DNA of 64,000 nt. It comes from Heliocidaris tuberculata (lineage: Eukaryota; Echinodermata; Echinoidea; Camarodonta; Echinometridae). Positions 1 through 11,085 of the stretch are shown in pieces; the first letter of the stretch is position 1, and every line of letters begins with the position of its first letter. Below the pieces are notes generated by a model, which made no database searches, was not told the origin of the DNA, and saw only the letters and a program-made list of their open reading frames with translations. Made by a program: the position numbers and the translations under genes. Where the stretch lies: NCBI GenBank assembly GCA_025618425.1, contig CM046835.1, positions 18,804,436 through 18,868,435 on the forward strand. Reading direction: 5' to 3'.

Positions 1-883
1 GTGTGTTCTTGTTCCATCCCAGCAACAGTCACACCCCCCCCCCCGCCCCCTCCCTATATAGCGTACGAACATTCAGTCTTTAAAAAAATAATTGTTTTAA
101 TGAATACATTGAATTTATCAACAGTCTTTTCACTAACGCCTTTCCGACTAGAATATTCATTAGGCCTGTGTGACATTGACAGCCGATACACCCCCCCCCC
201 CCGGCCTTATTATAGGCTCTATGACGAAATTTAGTGGAATCTAGCTCTGCCTCCACATGGATTACAAATCTTCTATGATTTTTCAAAGTTCAAGTATATA
301 ATGCCAAGGAGTGTAACAACCGATGAAGAAGATTTTTTTCTTTAATTGTTAAGAAAACAAACCGTTTGTTTTATCATTTACTCATCATTATTTTACACTA
401 CATTTTCTTCTTCTTCTTCTCCTTCTTCTTCTTCTTCTTCTTCTTTTTTTTTTTTTTTTTTTTTTTGGGGGGGGGGGGGGGGGAGGGGGTTCACATTTTT
501 TCGCCGGGGAGGGGGGAGGAGGACGAGGATGTCTCGTTACACTTATTATAGCAGATAACTCCTTGGTTATAGCATGGGAATGTATTAATGTAACTAGGAT
601 TCCCTGGTTAATCCTTGGGTAAACAGGCGGCCTTCCAGTGGTCATGACAACGAGTCCACAGAGGTCATGACCCTTAATTGCACAACAGATGGAGAGATAA
701 GAGCGTGAATAGTGTCCATGCAGTAGAAGTTTGTATACTTTGTATGCAGCTATATAGTAAACATGAGCTGTACATGTGGGGAGTTCTCCTAATCTAAATC
801 ATCAACTTGTTTCTCTTTCCTCCGCTCATTACATGGTATTTATGAATAAACTTTATACATTAATTTTATTATGACAAATTTTT
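1..883. other. non-coding AT-rich DNA with homopolymer tracts
   Basis: No coding signal. It contains poly-C tracts near 33-50 and 189-202. At 405-485 a compound tract runs (TTC)n, then T(20+), then G(15+). Open frames here are homopolymer artefacts (poly-Ser, poly-Phe, poly-Lys). Confidence 0.7.
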
Positions 884-926
884 ATGACGACAATAAAACA
901 ATATTATTAATAATAATAATAATAAC

Positions 927-964
<38 letters not shown>

Positions 965-1028
965 TAATAATAATAATTACAATGATGATGATAATTATGA
1001 TAGTAACAATCATAATAATAAAATAAAA

Positions 1029-1066
<38 letters not shown>

Positions 1067-1073
1067 AAATGAC
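884..1073. repeat. compound trinucleotide microsatellite
   Basis: An (AAT)n array with ATG and AAC variants, followed by a clean (AGT)n run at about 1031-1066. The apparent poly-Ile and poly-Thr frames are products of the repeat. Confidence 0.9.
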
Positions 1074-1354
1074 AATAATAAACCAACTCCGCACGGTTTA
1101 TACTTTACTTTGATTTTTGTTAGTTTGCTAAAAAGAGTGTAGGCCTACTACTACTACTACGTCTCTAAAAATTTATAGGACGACTTAATAATCAGCCACC
1201 AACAGAAATATATTGAACACCCTGAGCCCCTGCCAAGCCCTATACTTCCCTTATTGAACAATATTATTAACGTACATGGTTTGCTTTATTGACAACAAAA
1301 AAAAAAAAAACAAAAAAAAACAAAAAAAAAAAAAAATCCTGGAAATAGACTAAC

Positions 1355-1995
1355 TCTTAGCTGACGTCACGTAACGACCAGAGCACACGTAATTGTATAG
1401 ACGTCACGAAATGACTAGTCAAAGTACACGTTACCTAAATGACAAAGCACACGTTACATTAACTGACGCTTCTGAACCCTTTGGCCACCTATGGCCGGAG
1501 GGGTCAGTAACGTCTGTAAAAGTAAAGTACACGTACCCTTAAACACACGTGACGTGATGACCAAAAACAGTAAGCGTACTGAATACTGGCTTCTGATTGG
1601 TCAATATAGGTACGTGTATCGAAAATCAAGTACGCGTGGTGAGTAGACGTAAGTAGACCCCGATGGCTTGCCATAGGTCATACGTGAATGCGCGTACGAC
1701 GGACTCGCTTTGAATCAAAACTGGATCAAAACAACGCAACGATTTCTAATATTTCTCGACAAATATTACATATAACATACAGACATGGAGCTTACTGTCT
1801 GAATAATTTCCTCATCTACGGAATTCCTCAGTTTATTTGTGATATCTGATTTCATAAAACCTATATTTGGATGTAAATTTGGAACAACTCAAAGTTGTTG
1901 GAATAAATCACTACGCTAGTTTAACATAGACTACCTGGCAGAGCGAACTGCAGTGTATGATACACGTACAAGGTAAGCTACACGTTATAACACTA
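1355..1995. promoter_or_regulatory. ACGT-rich cluster (CRE-like and E-box-like sites)
   Basis: I count about 15 ACGT tetranucleotides in about 640 bases, including TGACGTCA near 1361, GACGTCAC near 1401 and CACGTG near 1547, many inside a recurring (G/T)(C/A)ACACGTTA-like context. Chance would give two or three. These cores match bZIP (CRE) and bHLH/PAS binding sites, so this could be regulatory, or it could be a decayed repeat. No flanking gene was identified, so a function is not claimed. Confidence 0.35.
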
Positions 1996-2039
1996 TCGCG
2001 TACAATAAAAGTAAGGAGACGGGGTTGGCTCGTTACAAT

Positions 2040-3247
2040 ATGTATACAGTAAAAAAAAAAAAAAAAAAAAAAAAAAAGCACCACATATATCTAGTGTCAT
2101 CTAAACCAGGGAAATCTATGCTTAACTCTAAAAAAAAAACAACAAAACAAAACAAAACAAACAAAAAAAGCATCTGACTGGGTGGGTCGATCTCCTACAG
2201 TTTAAGGGGCAGGGCCCGGTAGGCTCATCATTCACAGACCGCCGCCTCCCAGCCAGGAATCACCTACACTAAGGCAATTAACAAATCAAAATATGTATAC
2301 AGTAAAAAAAAAAAAAAGCACCACATATATCTAGTTTCATCTAAACCAGGGAAACCTATGCTTAACTCTTTAAAAAAAAGAAAGAAAAAAAAAAAAGCAG
2401 CATCTGACTGGGCGGGTCGTTCTCCTACAGTTTAAGGGCCAGGGCCCGGTAGGCTCATCATTCACGGACCGCCATCTCCCAGCCAGGAATTACCTACACT
2501 AATTAAGGCATTTAACAAATCAAAATATGTATACAGTAAAAAAAAAAAAAAGCACCACATATATCTAGTTTCATCTAAACCAGGGAAATCTATGCTTAAC
2601 TCTAAAAAAAAAAACAACAAAACAAAACAAAACAAACAAAAAAAGCATCTGACTGGGTGGGTCGATCTCCTACAGTTTAAGGGGCAGGGCCCGGTAGGCT
2701 CATCATTCACAGACCGCCGCCTCCCAGCCAGGAATCACCTACACTAACTAAGGCATTTAACAAATCAAAATATGTATACAGTAAAAAAAAAAAAAAAAGC
2801 ACCACATATATCTAGTTTCATCTAAACCAGGGAAACCTATGCTTAACTCTTAAAAAGAAAAAAAGGAAAAAAAAAAGCAGCATCTGACTGGGCCGGTCGT
2901 TCTCCTACAGTTTAAGGGGCAGGGCCCGGTAGGCTCATCATTCACAGACCGCCGCCTCCCAGCCAGGAATTACCTACACTAACTAAGGCATTTAACAAAT
3001 CAAAATATGTATACAGTAAAAAAAAAAAAAAAAGCACCACATATATCTAGTTTCATCTAAACCAGGGAAACCTATGCTTAACTCTTAAAAAAGAAAGAAA
3101 AAAAAAAAAGCAGCATCTGACTGGGCCGGTCGTTCTCCTACAGTTTAAGGGCCAGGGCCCGGTAGGCTCATCATTCACGGACCGCCATCTCCCAGCCAGG
3201 AATTACCTACACTAATTAAGGCATTTAACAAATCAAAATAGGTATAC

Positions 3248-3287
<40 letters not shown>

Positions 3288-3336
3288 CACATATATTTAG
3301 TGTCATCTAAACAAGGGAAATCTATGCTTAACTCTA

Positions 3337-3367
<31 letters not shown>

Positions 3368-4308
3368 CAAAACAAAACAAAAAGCATCTGACTGGGCTGG
3401 TCGTTCTCCTATAGTTTCAGGGGCAGGGACCGGTAGGCTCATCATTCACAGACCGCCATCTCCCAGCCAGGAATTACCTACACTAACTAAGGCATTTAAC
3501 AAAACCAAATATGTATACAGTAAAAAAAAAAAAAAAGCACCACATATATCTAGTTTCATCTAAACCAGGGAAACCTATGCTTAACAAACAAACAAACAAA
3601 CAAAAAAAAAAAGCATCTGACTGGGCGGGTCGTTCTCCTACAGTTTAAGGCCTGGCCCGGTAGGCTCATCATTCACGGACCGCCATCTCCCAGCCAGGAA
3701 TTACCTTCACTTATTAAGGCATTTTTCAAAATCAAAATATGTTTACTATAAAATTCATTTTTCTAGTGTCATTGAAATTAGGGAAACCTACGCTTAACTC
3801 TAAAAAAAAAAAAAGCTTCTGAGAGGGCAGGTCGTTCTCCTACAGTTTAAGGGGCAGGGCCCGGTAGGCTCATCATTCACAGACCGCCATCTCCCAGCCA
3901 GGAATTACCTACACTAACTAAGGCATTTAACAAATCAAAATATGTCTTCAGTAAAAAAGCACCACATATATCTAGTACTAATTAAGGCATTTTAAAAATC
4001 AAAATATATATAGCAAAAAAAAAAAAAAAAAAAAAGGCACCACATATATCTAGTGTCATCTAAACCAGGGAAATCTATGCTTAACTCTAAAAAAAAAAGC
4101 ATCTGACAGGGCAGGTCGTTCTACTACAGTTTAAGGGGCAGGGCCCGGTAGGCCTATCATTCACAGAGCGCCATCTCCCAGCCAGGAATTACCTACACTA
4201 ACTACGACATTTAACAAACCAAAATATATATATAGTGAAAAAAAAAAAAAAAAAAAGCACCACATATATGTAGTGTCATCTAAACCAGGGAAATCTATGC
4301 TTAACTCT

Positions 4309-4373
<65 letters not shown>

Positions 4374-4695
4374 CATCTGACTGGGCGGGTCGTTCTCCTA
4401 CAGTTTAAGGGGCAGGGCCCGGTAGGCTCATCACTCACAGACCGCCATCTCCCAGCCAGGAATTACCTACACTAACTAAGGCATTTAACAAATCAAAATA
4501 TGTATACAGTAAAAAAGCACCACATATATCTAGTGTCATCTAAACCAGGGAAACCTATGCTTAACACACACACAAAAAAAAAAGCATCTGACTGGGCGGG
4601 TCGTTCTCCTACAGTTTAAGGGGCAGGGCCCGGTAGGCTCATCACTCACAGACCGCCATCTCCCAGCCATGAATTACCTACAGTAACTAAGGCAT
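2040..4695. repeat. tandem array of ~235-bp units with two poly-A tracts
   Basis: About 12 head-to-tail units. The landmark GCACCACATATAT starts near 2078, 2318, 2552, 2799, 3034, 3284, 3538, 4037, 4257 and 4517. A diverged unit lies near 3755 and a short truncated one near 3959. Each unit carries the same body (CTGACTGGGCGGGTCGTTCT, AGGGGCAGGGCCCGGTAGG, CCATCTCCCAGCCAGGAATT) and two A-rich tracts, one after GTATACAGT and one after GCTTAACTCT. The A tracts vary most, from pure A to (AAAAC)n, (AAAC)n and (CA)n. This resembles a satellite or a locally amplified element. Open frames inside it are repeat products. Confidence 0.95.
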
Positions 4696-5198
4696 TTAAA
4701 GGTAGAAGATAGTTTTGGGAAGCTCTCAAAAACTTTTCGTGAGATTTCTTTGATTTTACATAATAAACAGCACGGTACTAACATAACTAAGATGCTGTGA
4801 AGTTTTTTCCTCCTCAAGTGAAAATTTATCGAATGAGAGGTGAAAAGTAATAAAAATCCCTGGCCCAAAAAAGAGGGGATGTAAATTCAAACAACGGCCA
4901 CACACATTACGCACATAGGGATTGCTGTGTGTTATAGAATACGCTGCACACAGTGCGAAGCGCTGGGTTTATTGTGCGGGGAACCTTCGGGTGGATATGG
5001 TCTTAGCGTGAGGCAGTGAAAAGCCGTTACCAAGCGTTTCTTACAGATATTTACACTAAAATTTGTTCGAAATCGTGAATGGAATGTTAAATAATCTCGT
5101 ACATGTGTCTTATGATAAAAGGAGAATAGTATGTGACTATGTTAGATAAGTTTCTTGCCAGCCTTGTTTTTGCTACCGAGACTGTCTGTGAGCTTTAA
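4696..5198. mobile_element. ~495-bp insertion in the tandem array, flanked by TTAA
   Basis: A repeat unit is interrupted exactly inside its motif GGCATTTAACAAATC. The left part ends at TTAA (4696-4699) and the unit resumes with TTAA at 5195-5198. About 495 bp of unrelated sequence lies between. The two ends, read inward, share TTAAAG and then an imperfect terminal inverted repeat (roughly 17 of 25 positions agree). A TTAA duplication is the hallmark of piggyBac-type insertion. No transposase frame is present, so this would be a non-autonomous copy. Confidence 0.6.
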
Positions 5199-5405
5199 CA
5201 AATCTAAATATGTATACAGTAAAAAAGCACCACATATATCTAGTGTCATCTAAACCAGGGAAACCTATGCTTATCTAAAAAAAGAAAAATAATAATAATA
5301 AGCATCTGACTGGGCAGGTCGTTCTCATACAGTTTAAGGGGCAGGGCCCTGTAGGCTCATCATTCACAGACCACCATCTCCCGGCCAGGAATTACATACA
5401 CTATC
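5199..5405. repeat. last full unit of the ~235-bp tandem array
   Basis: Carries the same landmarks as the main array (GTATACAGT, GCACCACATATATCTAG, GCTTA, the A-rich tract, CTGACTGGGCAGGTCGTTCT, GGCAGGGCCCTGTAGGCTC). It is separated from the main array by the TTAA-flanked insertion. Confidence 0.9.
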
Positions 5406-5700
5406 TAACGCCCTGACCATTTTCAGAAAAAATGGCAACATTTGGAAATGTTGGAAAATAATAACATTATATAATATACATGATACATCTGGGGGCGTTT
5501 CATGAAAGGACTTGTCGGATATTTTATCCGACAAATTTGCTCTCAGCCAATCAGATGCAAGGATTTCAGTAGCTTATAACAGTTGTTGGATAAAATATCC
5601 GACAACTTCTTTTCATGAAACGCTCCCCAGGTGTCATGGAAATCAAGGAAACCTCTGCTAAGCACTCCAAACAAAAGAAAAAGAAAGAAACAAACACAAG
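5406..5700. repeat. diverged array unit split by a MITE
   Basis: Before the MITE the text reads ACATGATACATCT. After it the text reads GTGTCATGGAAATCAAGG, then AAACCTCTGCTAAGCACTCC and an A-rich tract. Together these match the order CACATATATCT, AGTGTCATCTAAACCAGGG, AAACCTATGCTTAACTCT of the normal unit. It is therefore an older, more diverged copy of the same repeat. Confidence 0.6.
5489..5630. mobile_element. short foldback MITE (ends CTGGGGGCG / CGCTCCCCAG)
   Basis: Terminal inverted repeats of about 45 bp: the left arm runs through GTTTCATGAAAGGA and TTGTCGGATATTTTATCC, and the right arm is its near-perfect reverse complement. There is no coding capacity. It inserted into a diverged copy of the upstream tandem repeat. 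Confidence 0.85.
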
Positions 5701-6727
5701 AGTTTCAGACTAGTACAAGTGTTAATGCAAAAGTATAAGTCAAAAAGCACCAAAAAATATAATGGCGCCTCTATGGTCAAGCATACGCGATTGTCAAAAT
5801 CCAGCAATTATATGCCCTACGTATGACCATTCTTCATAGGACAAGAGGCCAGAGTCTGTCACGAAATAGTCACACAATCAAGCCCATAAGATTTGACACC
5901 TAAAAGATACTTAGACCATCTAAGAGACTAAGTCACTGACAAACAGGTTGTCATCCGGACAAGAGCTGTCGGGTTTAGCAGCCAGAGCCACTGAAACAGT
6001 AACAGACCCTCAAGTCAATTTCTTCCCATCTACCCCATGCACTAAACATTGTCAAATAGGAAGCAACAAATGAACGGAAAACGGTAAAATAACCAAAGTG
6101 GGACAACATTAACCCTAATTCTATGCCTCAAGGGAACGAGATCAAACTTAAAACATGTACATGTGTCTTTGTCAAAAGTACAACTATATAAAGTGAATAA
6201 TCGTATGGATGGACAAAAGGCATATACAGCTTTTTATCTGGCCCCTAAACCCCCTTGAAACAAATTGAATTTCCTAAGTCTAAGGTATGGAATAGACATG
6301 ATGTGGTGACAGCAACGGGGTTTCAAGCGGAAAGAAAGTGAATAGAATACATATTCATATTAGTTTTAAGAACTTACACACACTTACCTTTACTTTTGCC
6401 ATCCGGGGTTATCCATACATTAGCAGATGCAAATAATATATATAAAAATGTGAGCCTGCTCCAAAAGTCTTGAAACATCCTCTATTTGATTACATAGTAA
6501 GGATAACAGTCCCTCTGAAGTTTGTCTTTTCCTTGCTAGATGTCACCCCTATGGGTTGGGTCGCCATTTCAAATAAATTGTGATGTCAGTGTCCCACAAT
6601 TGATGGAATGTAACAATGGAATTCCTAATTAACACCATTTGGGCAATGCATTCAAATGCACAAATTAATTGATATTTTTCATCTCATGACCGACGGTGAC
6701 TAGACATTTGGTTCAGCTGCTTCAAGC
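5701..6727. other. non-coding, nothing recognised
   Basis: No open frame of note, no inverted or tandem repeat, and no splice-flanked exon with coding character was found on either strand. Confidence 0.5.
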
Positions 6728-6960
6728 AATAGACTGGTTCGGTAATATTCAAAATTTATACATACCTTTCAAACAAAAGTTGTTCTTGACAACCTGAAAG
6801 CTTTCCCGAGGCTTTCCGGACATAGCAACAAGTAATATATGCAAACCGGATTCCAAGCATTGAGGCTCATTTATAAAAAGCAGGTTAATGTAATAGCTCG
6901 TCACTAGGTGCTCAGAGTAGAAATGTGCATAAATTTGTATACATTACAGAACCGGTCATT
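6728..6960 (+). mobile_element. MITE family A, copy 1
   Basis: Its ends are AATAGACTGGTTCGGTAAT and the inverted form ATTACAGAACCGGTCATT. Internal landmarks are TTCTTGACAACCTGAAAGC, GACATAGCAACAAGTAAT, TTGAGGCTCATTTATAAAAA and CACTAGGTGCTCAGAG. Three more copies of this family are in the window. Confidence 0.85.
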
Positions 6961-7183
6961 GAGTAGATTCTTTTGTGCTGCATCGTTTGGCATGCATTTG
7001 TTGTTGATGAGTCAGACAATTATTCAAAATTGGAAAAGGAGGATAAAGACTTTAACTGCTCACAAAATCACCTGTGTGAGATGCCGGAATCGCAAGATAG
7101 GAATTGTATGCAAAGGTGGGTTTGAATGGCAAATCGGTATGCAACACTATATCCATTGTATACAGGTCAATGTACAACTCTGA

Positions 7184-7407
7184 AATAGACCGCTTCTGTA
7201 ATGTATACAAATTTATGCACATAATTCCCTGAGTACCTAGTGACGAGCTATTCCATTAACCTACTTTTTATAAATGAGCCTCAGTGCTTGGAATCCAGTG
7301 TGCATACATTATCTGTTGCTATGTCCGGCAAGCTTTTAGGTTGTCAAGAACAACCTTTGTTTGAAAGGTATGTATAAAATTTGCATACATTACCGAAGCG
7401 GTCTATT
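7184..7407 (-). mobile_element. MITE family A, copy 2 (inverted)
   Basis: Reverse-complement copy of the element at 6728-6960 with ends AATAGACCGCTTCTGTAATG and CATTACCGAAGCGGTCTATT. With copy 1 it makes a large inverted repeat around a 223-bp spacer. The open frame spanning the spacer is not supported as a gene. Confidence 0.85.
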
Positions 7408-8336
7408 ACAATATCCTTCAAAATGGCGCCCCTCGTGGAAGGACATTCAGCACGGAAAAGGTAAAAGTTTGGAGAAATTGTTCTTCTCCCCAGGTAATCA
7501 AATATGGGTGCATTCAAGATGGTTTAAACAAACTCTCATTTCTATATTGATTATCTGCTAATGCTTGAGAGTTGTTATTCTCCATTATCGGAATTGCTGT
7601 TAATTATATATGATTTCTCTTTTCTTGCATGATGCGAACACAGCAAATCAAAACATCCACCCAACCAAAACGTTTGCATGGTGCTAAAAAAAAACAGTGT
7701 ATTCCTCTTGTTCTGGCCAACCCTTAAAAACCCTTAAAACAAGGCAAAATGTTTCACATGACTGTCTTACCACCCTGATCCCATGAAATCTGCTTCTCAT
7801 CCACCCAGTGTCGAACCTGATGCCTGGGTCCTCACAGTTCAGGTGGCAAAACAGCATGCAGGAGAGTTGTTGGTGGCTGCAAAGACAGATCCCCTACCGT
7901 GCCACCTTCACATGAAATGACCTGAGACAGCCCTGGAGATGAAGAGCAAGAAGAGAGAGAGGTGAAGTCTGCTGATCGATGGATGTATGTGAGTGGAATG
8001 TAGTGTGAAGTCAGTGTTATTGTTAGAGATCTAACTTCCTATGGTGAGAAGAATGAGACCATAGGCCAGGGGGAACTCCAGGACGAGAGGCCAATAGGAG
8101 GGGGAGGGAGGCGGGCGGGAGGGAGCGCTCCAATTCGCACAATCAGACCCCTAGGGAAAATCCTTTCTTAATAATTAAAAGCTGATGTTACTTTTGCACT
8201 AGGGGTAGGCTGCAGATTTCCTTTGATATATGATTTGTTCATATTGGCCAACCTTTCAGAGTTACATGTACATCAAAATGTTCATATTTTTTCCATTTTT
8301 TCTATTCAAATCTTCTGCCAAAAGATTTCTCCCGTT
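7408..8336. other. non-coding, nothing recognised
   Basis: Scattered short frames only. A GGGAGGGAGGC-type G-rich patch lies near 8100-8125. No coding or repeat signal that I can support. Confidence 0.5.
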
Positions 8337-8521
8337 CAAGTCCCAGAAATTGTTAACTACTTAACATTCTTTGAGTAGATATTTGGTTATTTTGTAGCCA
8401 TTTCAACCCATTGGCATTGTTACGGGTTTTAAAGAAGAATTTACTTCAAGTCCCGGAAATTCATATGTTTATTAACTATTTAACCTTCTTTGAGGAGATA
8501 TTTAGTTATTTTGTATTTGGT
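8337..8521. repeat. two-copy tandem duplication (~110-bp period)
   Basis: CAAGTCCCAGAAATT, then TTAACTACTTAACATTCTTT, then GAGTAGATATTTGG recurs about 110 bases later as CAAGTCCCGGAAATT, TTAACTATTTAACCTTCTTT, GAGGAGATATTTAG. Confidence 0.8.
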
Positions 8522-8593
8522 TCTATCATTTCTTTGCTTCCTTGGTGCATTTTGAAATGCAGCTTTTGGGGAAAAGGACAAAAGCATCTATAA

Positions 8594-8718
8594 TACTTTG
8601 TTCAGAAAAAAAAAATCCCAATGCTCTTTTTAGTATCTTCTTTTTTCATCCACAGTACTTTGTTCAGAAAAAAAAATCACCAATGCTCTTTTTAGTATCT
8701 TCATTTCTCATACACTCT
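8594..8718. repeat. two-copy tandem duplication (62-bp period)
   Basis: Two adjacent copies start TACTTTGTTCAGAAAAAA and continue CAATGCTCTTTTTAGTATCT at 8594 and 8656. They are nearly identical, so the duplication is recent. Confidence 0.9.
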
Positions 8719-9239
8719 CGGTGGATACTTTGGAAAGACCCAAATAATGTAGTAATACCTTCAAAAATGCATTATACATGTACATGGGTATGCCCAGACC
8801 CCTGTTATGGCACACTAACTTGCAAGCCATATAGATTGACGCTACAAATGTACATTTCAAGTAAGCCTATACACAGATGTAGAATGAGTTTAGAGAGGGG
8901 GAAAGAGAGATAAGTTGTCGCCAATTCATAGTTGTCTTTCAAAGTAGTGGGGTTTTCACACAATGTGCTAATTCATCTATATAGATCTAGATATCCAGTA
9001 GCTACCAACTTTTAAAGGTAAACCACAGTGTTCTAAAATCATTATAGATGTGGAAACAAAAACGATGTAGGCCTATGTCTGCTCAGGTGAAAGTCACAGC
9101 AATATATTACATGCCTGATAAAAGGGTTTAATCATTAGCTTCTGTTTTCTTTTATCATGTGTATGGTGCTCGTGTCTGTCCACCATGGTACTCCAATCAT
9201 AATGGTTAAAGCTGAGCCCTCTGTAGTGCTCCAACATAG

Positions 9240-9545
9240 CAGTTACCAGTTTATATCTGGGTATGGTGCAGAAAGGCATATGAAGATAATACCTACATAT
9301 ACTAGTGCCAAGCTGGTTTAACCTCTTGTTTGTAAGTTCAATAACTGAAAAAAAAACTATACTGGGTGCCCATTTACACCTAGGTGAAGAACGACAAATG
9401 AAGATTAAATGTCTTGCCTGAGGATACTAGTGCCAGGCTAGGTTAGTTAAGCAACTGAACTACTATACCAGGTACCCATTAAAACCTGGGTGAAGAGAGG
9501 CATATGAAGATATTGCCTACGAATACTTGTGCCAGGTTGGTTTAA
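9240..9545. repeat. three degenerate ~125-bp tandem units
   Basis: Each unit has an ACCTGGGTGAAGA-like block, GGCATATGAAGATA, a CCT(A/G)-rich block, ATACTAGTGCCAGG and TTGGTTTAAC. The open frame 9094-9279 on the minus strand lies partly in it and is not supported as a gene. Confidence 0.65.
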
Positions 9546-9657
9546 CTCCATGATTGGAAAATTATATCATAACATGAAGAATGGTCTACCTTGAATAACA
9601 CTGTGGTTTACCTTGAACCTCAACTGAGTGGGATGAAATTTTGTCATTACTGCGTCT

Positions 9658-10110
9658 GATTCTAGGACAACTACCCCCTAGACAACTACCCCCCGGACAA
9701 CTACCCCCGGAAAACCACCCCCTGGACGACTACCCCCCTAGGACATCTACCCCCAGGACAACTACCCCCCAGGACAATTACCCCCCAGGACAATTACCCC
9801 CCAGGACAACTACCCCCCAGGACAACTACCCCCCAGGACAATTACCCCCAGGACAATTTTTCCGGGGGTAGCTGTCCAGGGGGTAGTTGTTCGGGGGGGG
9901 GGGGGGTAGTTGTCCGGGGGGTAATTGTCCTGGGGGGTAGTTGTCCTGGGGGGTAATTGTCCTGGGGGGTAGTTGTCCTGGGGGGTAGTTGTCCTAGGGG
10001 GTAGTTGTCCTGGGGGGTAGTTGTCCTAGGGGGGTAGTCGTCCAGGGGGTGGTTTTCCGGGGGGTGGTTGTCCGGGGGGTAATTGTCCAGGGGGTAGTTG
10101 TCCGGATACG
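9658..10110. mobile_element. giant foldback element made of a 14-16 bp minisatellite, 8-bp target duplication
   Basis: About 13 copies of GGACAACTACCCCC run forward (9664-9857), then about 15 copies of the reverse complement GGGGGTAGTTGTCC (9870-10105). The whole unit is bracketed by CTGCGTCT at 9650-9657 and 10111-10118, an 8-bp direct duplication typical of hAT-type insertion. The outer tips (GATTCTAGGACAAC and its counterpart CGTATCCGGACAAC) form an imperfect terminal inverted repeat. The Pro/Gln/Leu-rich open frames on both strands are products of the repeat. Confidence 0.85.
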
Positions 10111-10118
10111 CTGCGTCT

Positions 10119-10690
10119 ATTGCCTCTCTTAAAAGTCCATAGAAATAACAATAATTGCAATAACAGCAATATATGCTATGAATAATAAATAATGAAATAA
10201 AAAAACAGTGAAGAAATAATATTAATTTCATATCAATAATATGAATTTAAAAAAACAATGGTATTATGATACTTATAATAAAGAAAATGGTAACAAGAAC
10301 GAATAATATGTAAAATTTAAAAAAATTAGAATAATGATTATGATAATAACAATAATGATAATATACTACTATCAATAATAACAATAAAAACAATAATGAG
10401 AATAATGATATTAATAAATATTTGTAGTAATAAATTTTAATAATAGTATAAATTCATATTAAATAACAGTGATAACAATAAAAAGGTGAATAATTTATGA
10501 AAAAATAATAATGAATAATATATCTCAAGAAAACATATTGCTCGCAAAGGTGGAACAGTTGTTCATTCACAATACAAAAGTGATCCCTAATTCCTAGTCC
10601 TACTGACCCAATATCCCCTGCAACACCATCAAAACCAAATAACCACCCAATAGAACCCAAATCAAAAGACCACCCAATTGAAATCACGTC
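10119..10690. other. AT-rich, AAT/AAC-rich low-complexity DNA
   Basis: A degenerate AATAAT/AACAAT/ATGATA microsatellite-like stretch to about 10520, then unremarkable AT-rich sequence. No gene seen. Confidence 0.6.
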
Positions 10691-11085
10691 CTAACCACCC
10701 ATACCAAAACTGGAAAGGTAATCCCTAACCCAAACAAAATCAATGAACAACTGGAAAAAAGACAATAAAACAAATATCAAAAAGAACAAATGATGAAAAC
10801 CTGGCAAACCCCTTCTTGCTTGAACTCCTTCCGCCGCCATTTCGACCTCTGCACCTTCATCTGGACCTTCCTCTGCACCTCCTCTCTCCTCCACGTCCTC
10901 CTCCTCCTCTACCTCCCTCTTCTCTCCTTCCACTTCGCTCTCCTCCTCCTCTTCCTCCAGCTGTCTCTCCTCCTCCAGCTCCTCCTCCTCTTCCGAATCC
11001 GTCTCTAGCCTAAGCTCCCAGTCCTCCTCCCCTCCTCCCCCTCCATCTCTCTTTCCTCCTCCGAATCCGTCTCTAGCCTAAGCTC

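Noticed and set aside
388..1094. Frames rich in Arg, Lys, Phe, Ile or Thr
   Set aside because: Direct translations of homopolymer and trinucleotide tracts.
2462..4376. Several 70-90 codon frames containing LELSIDFPGLDD-like text
   Set aside because: They are the same tandem repeat unit read repeatedly, with poly-A giving Phe runs; no start context or conservation.
9641..10231. Pro/Gln/Leu and Asp/Asn/Tyr-rich frames on both strands
   Set aside because: Products of the 14-16 bp minisatellite in a foldback element; equally open on both strands.
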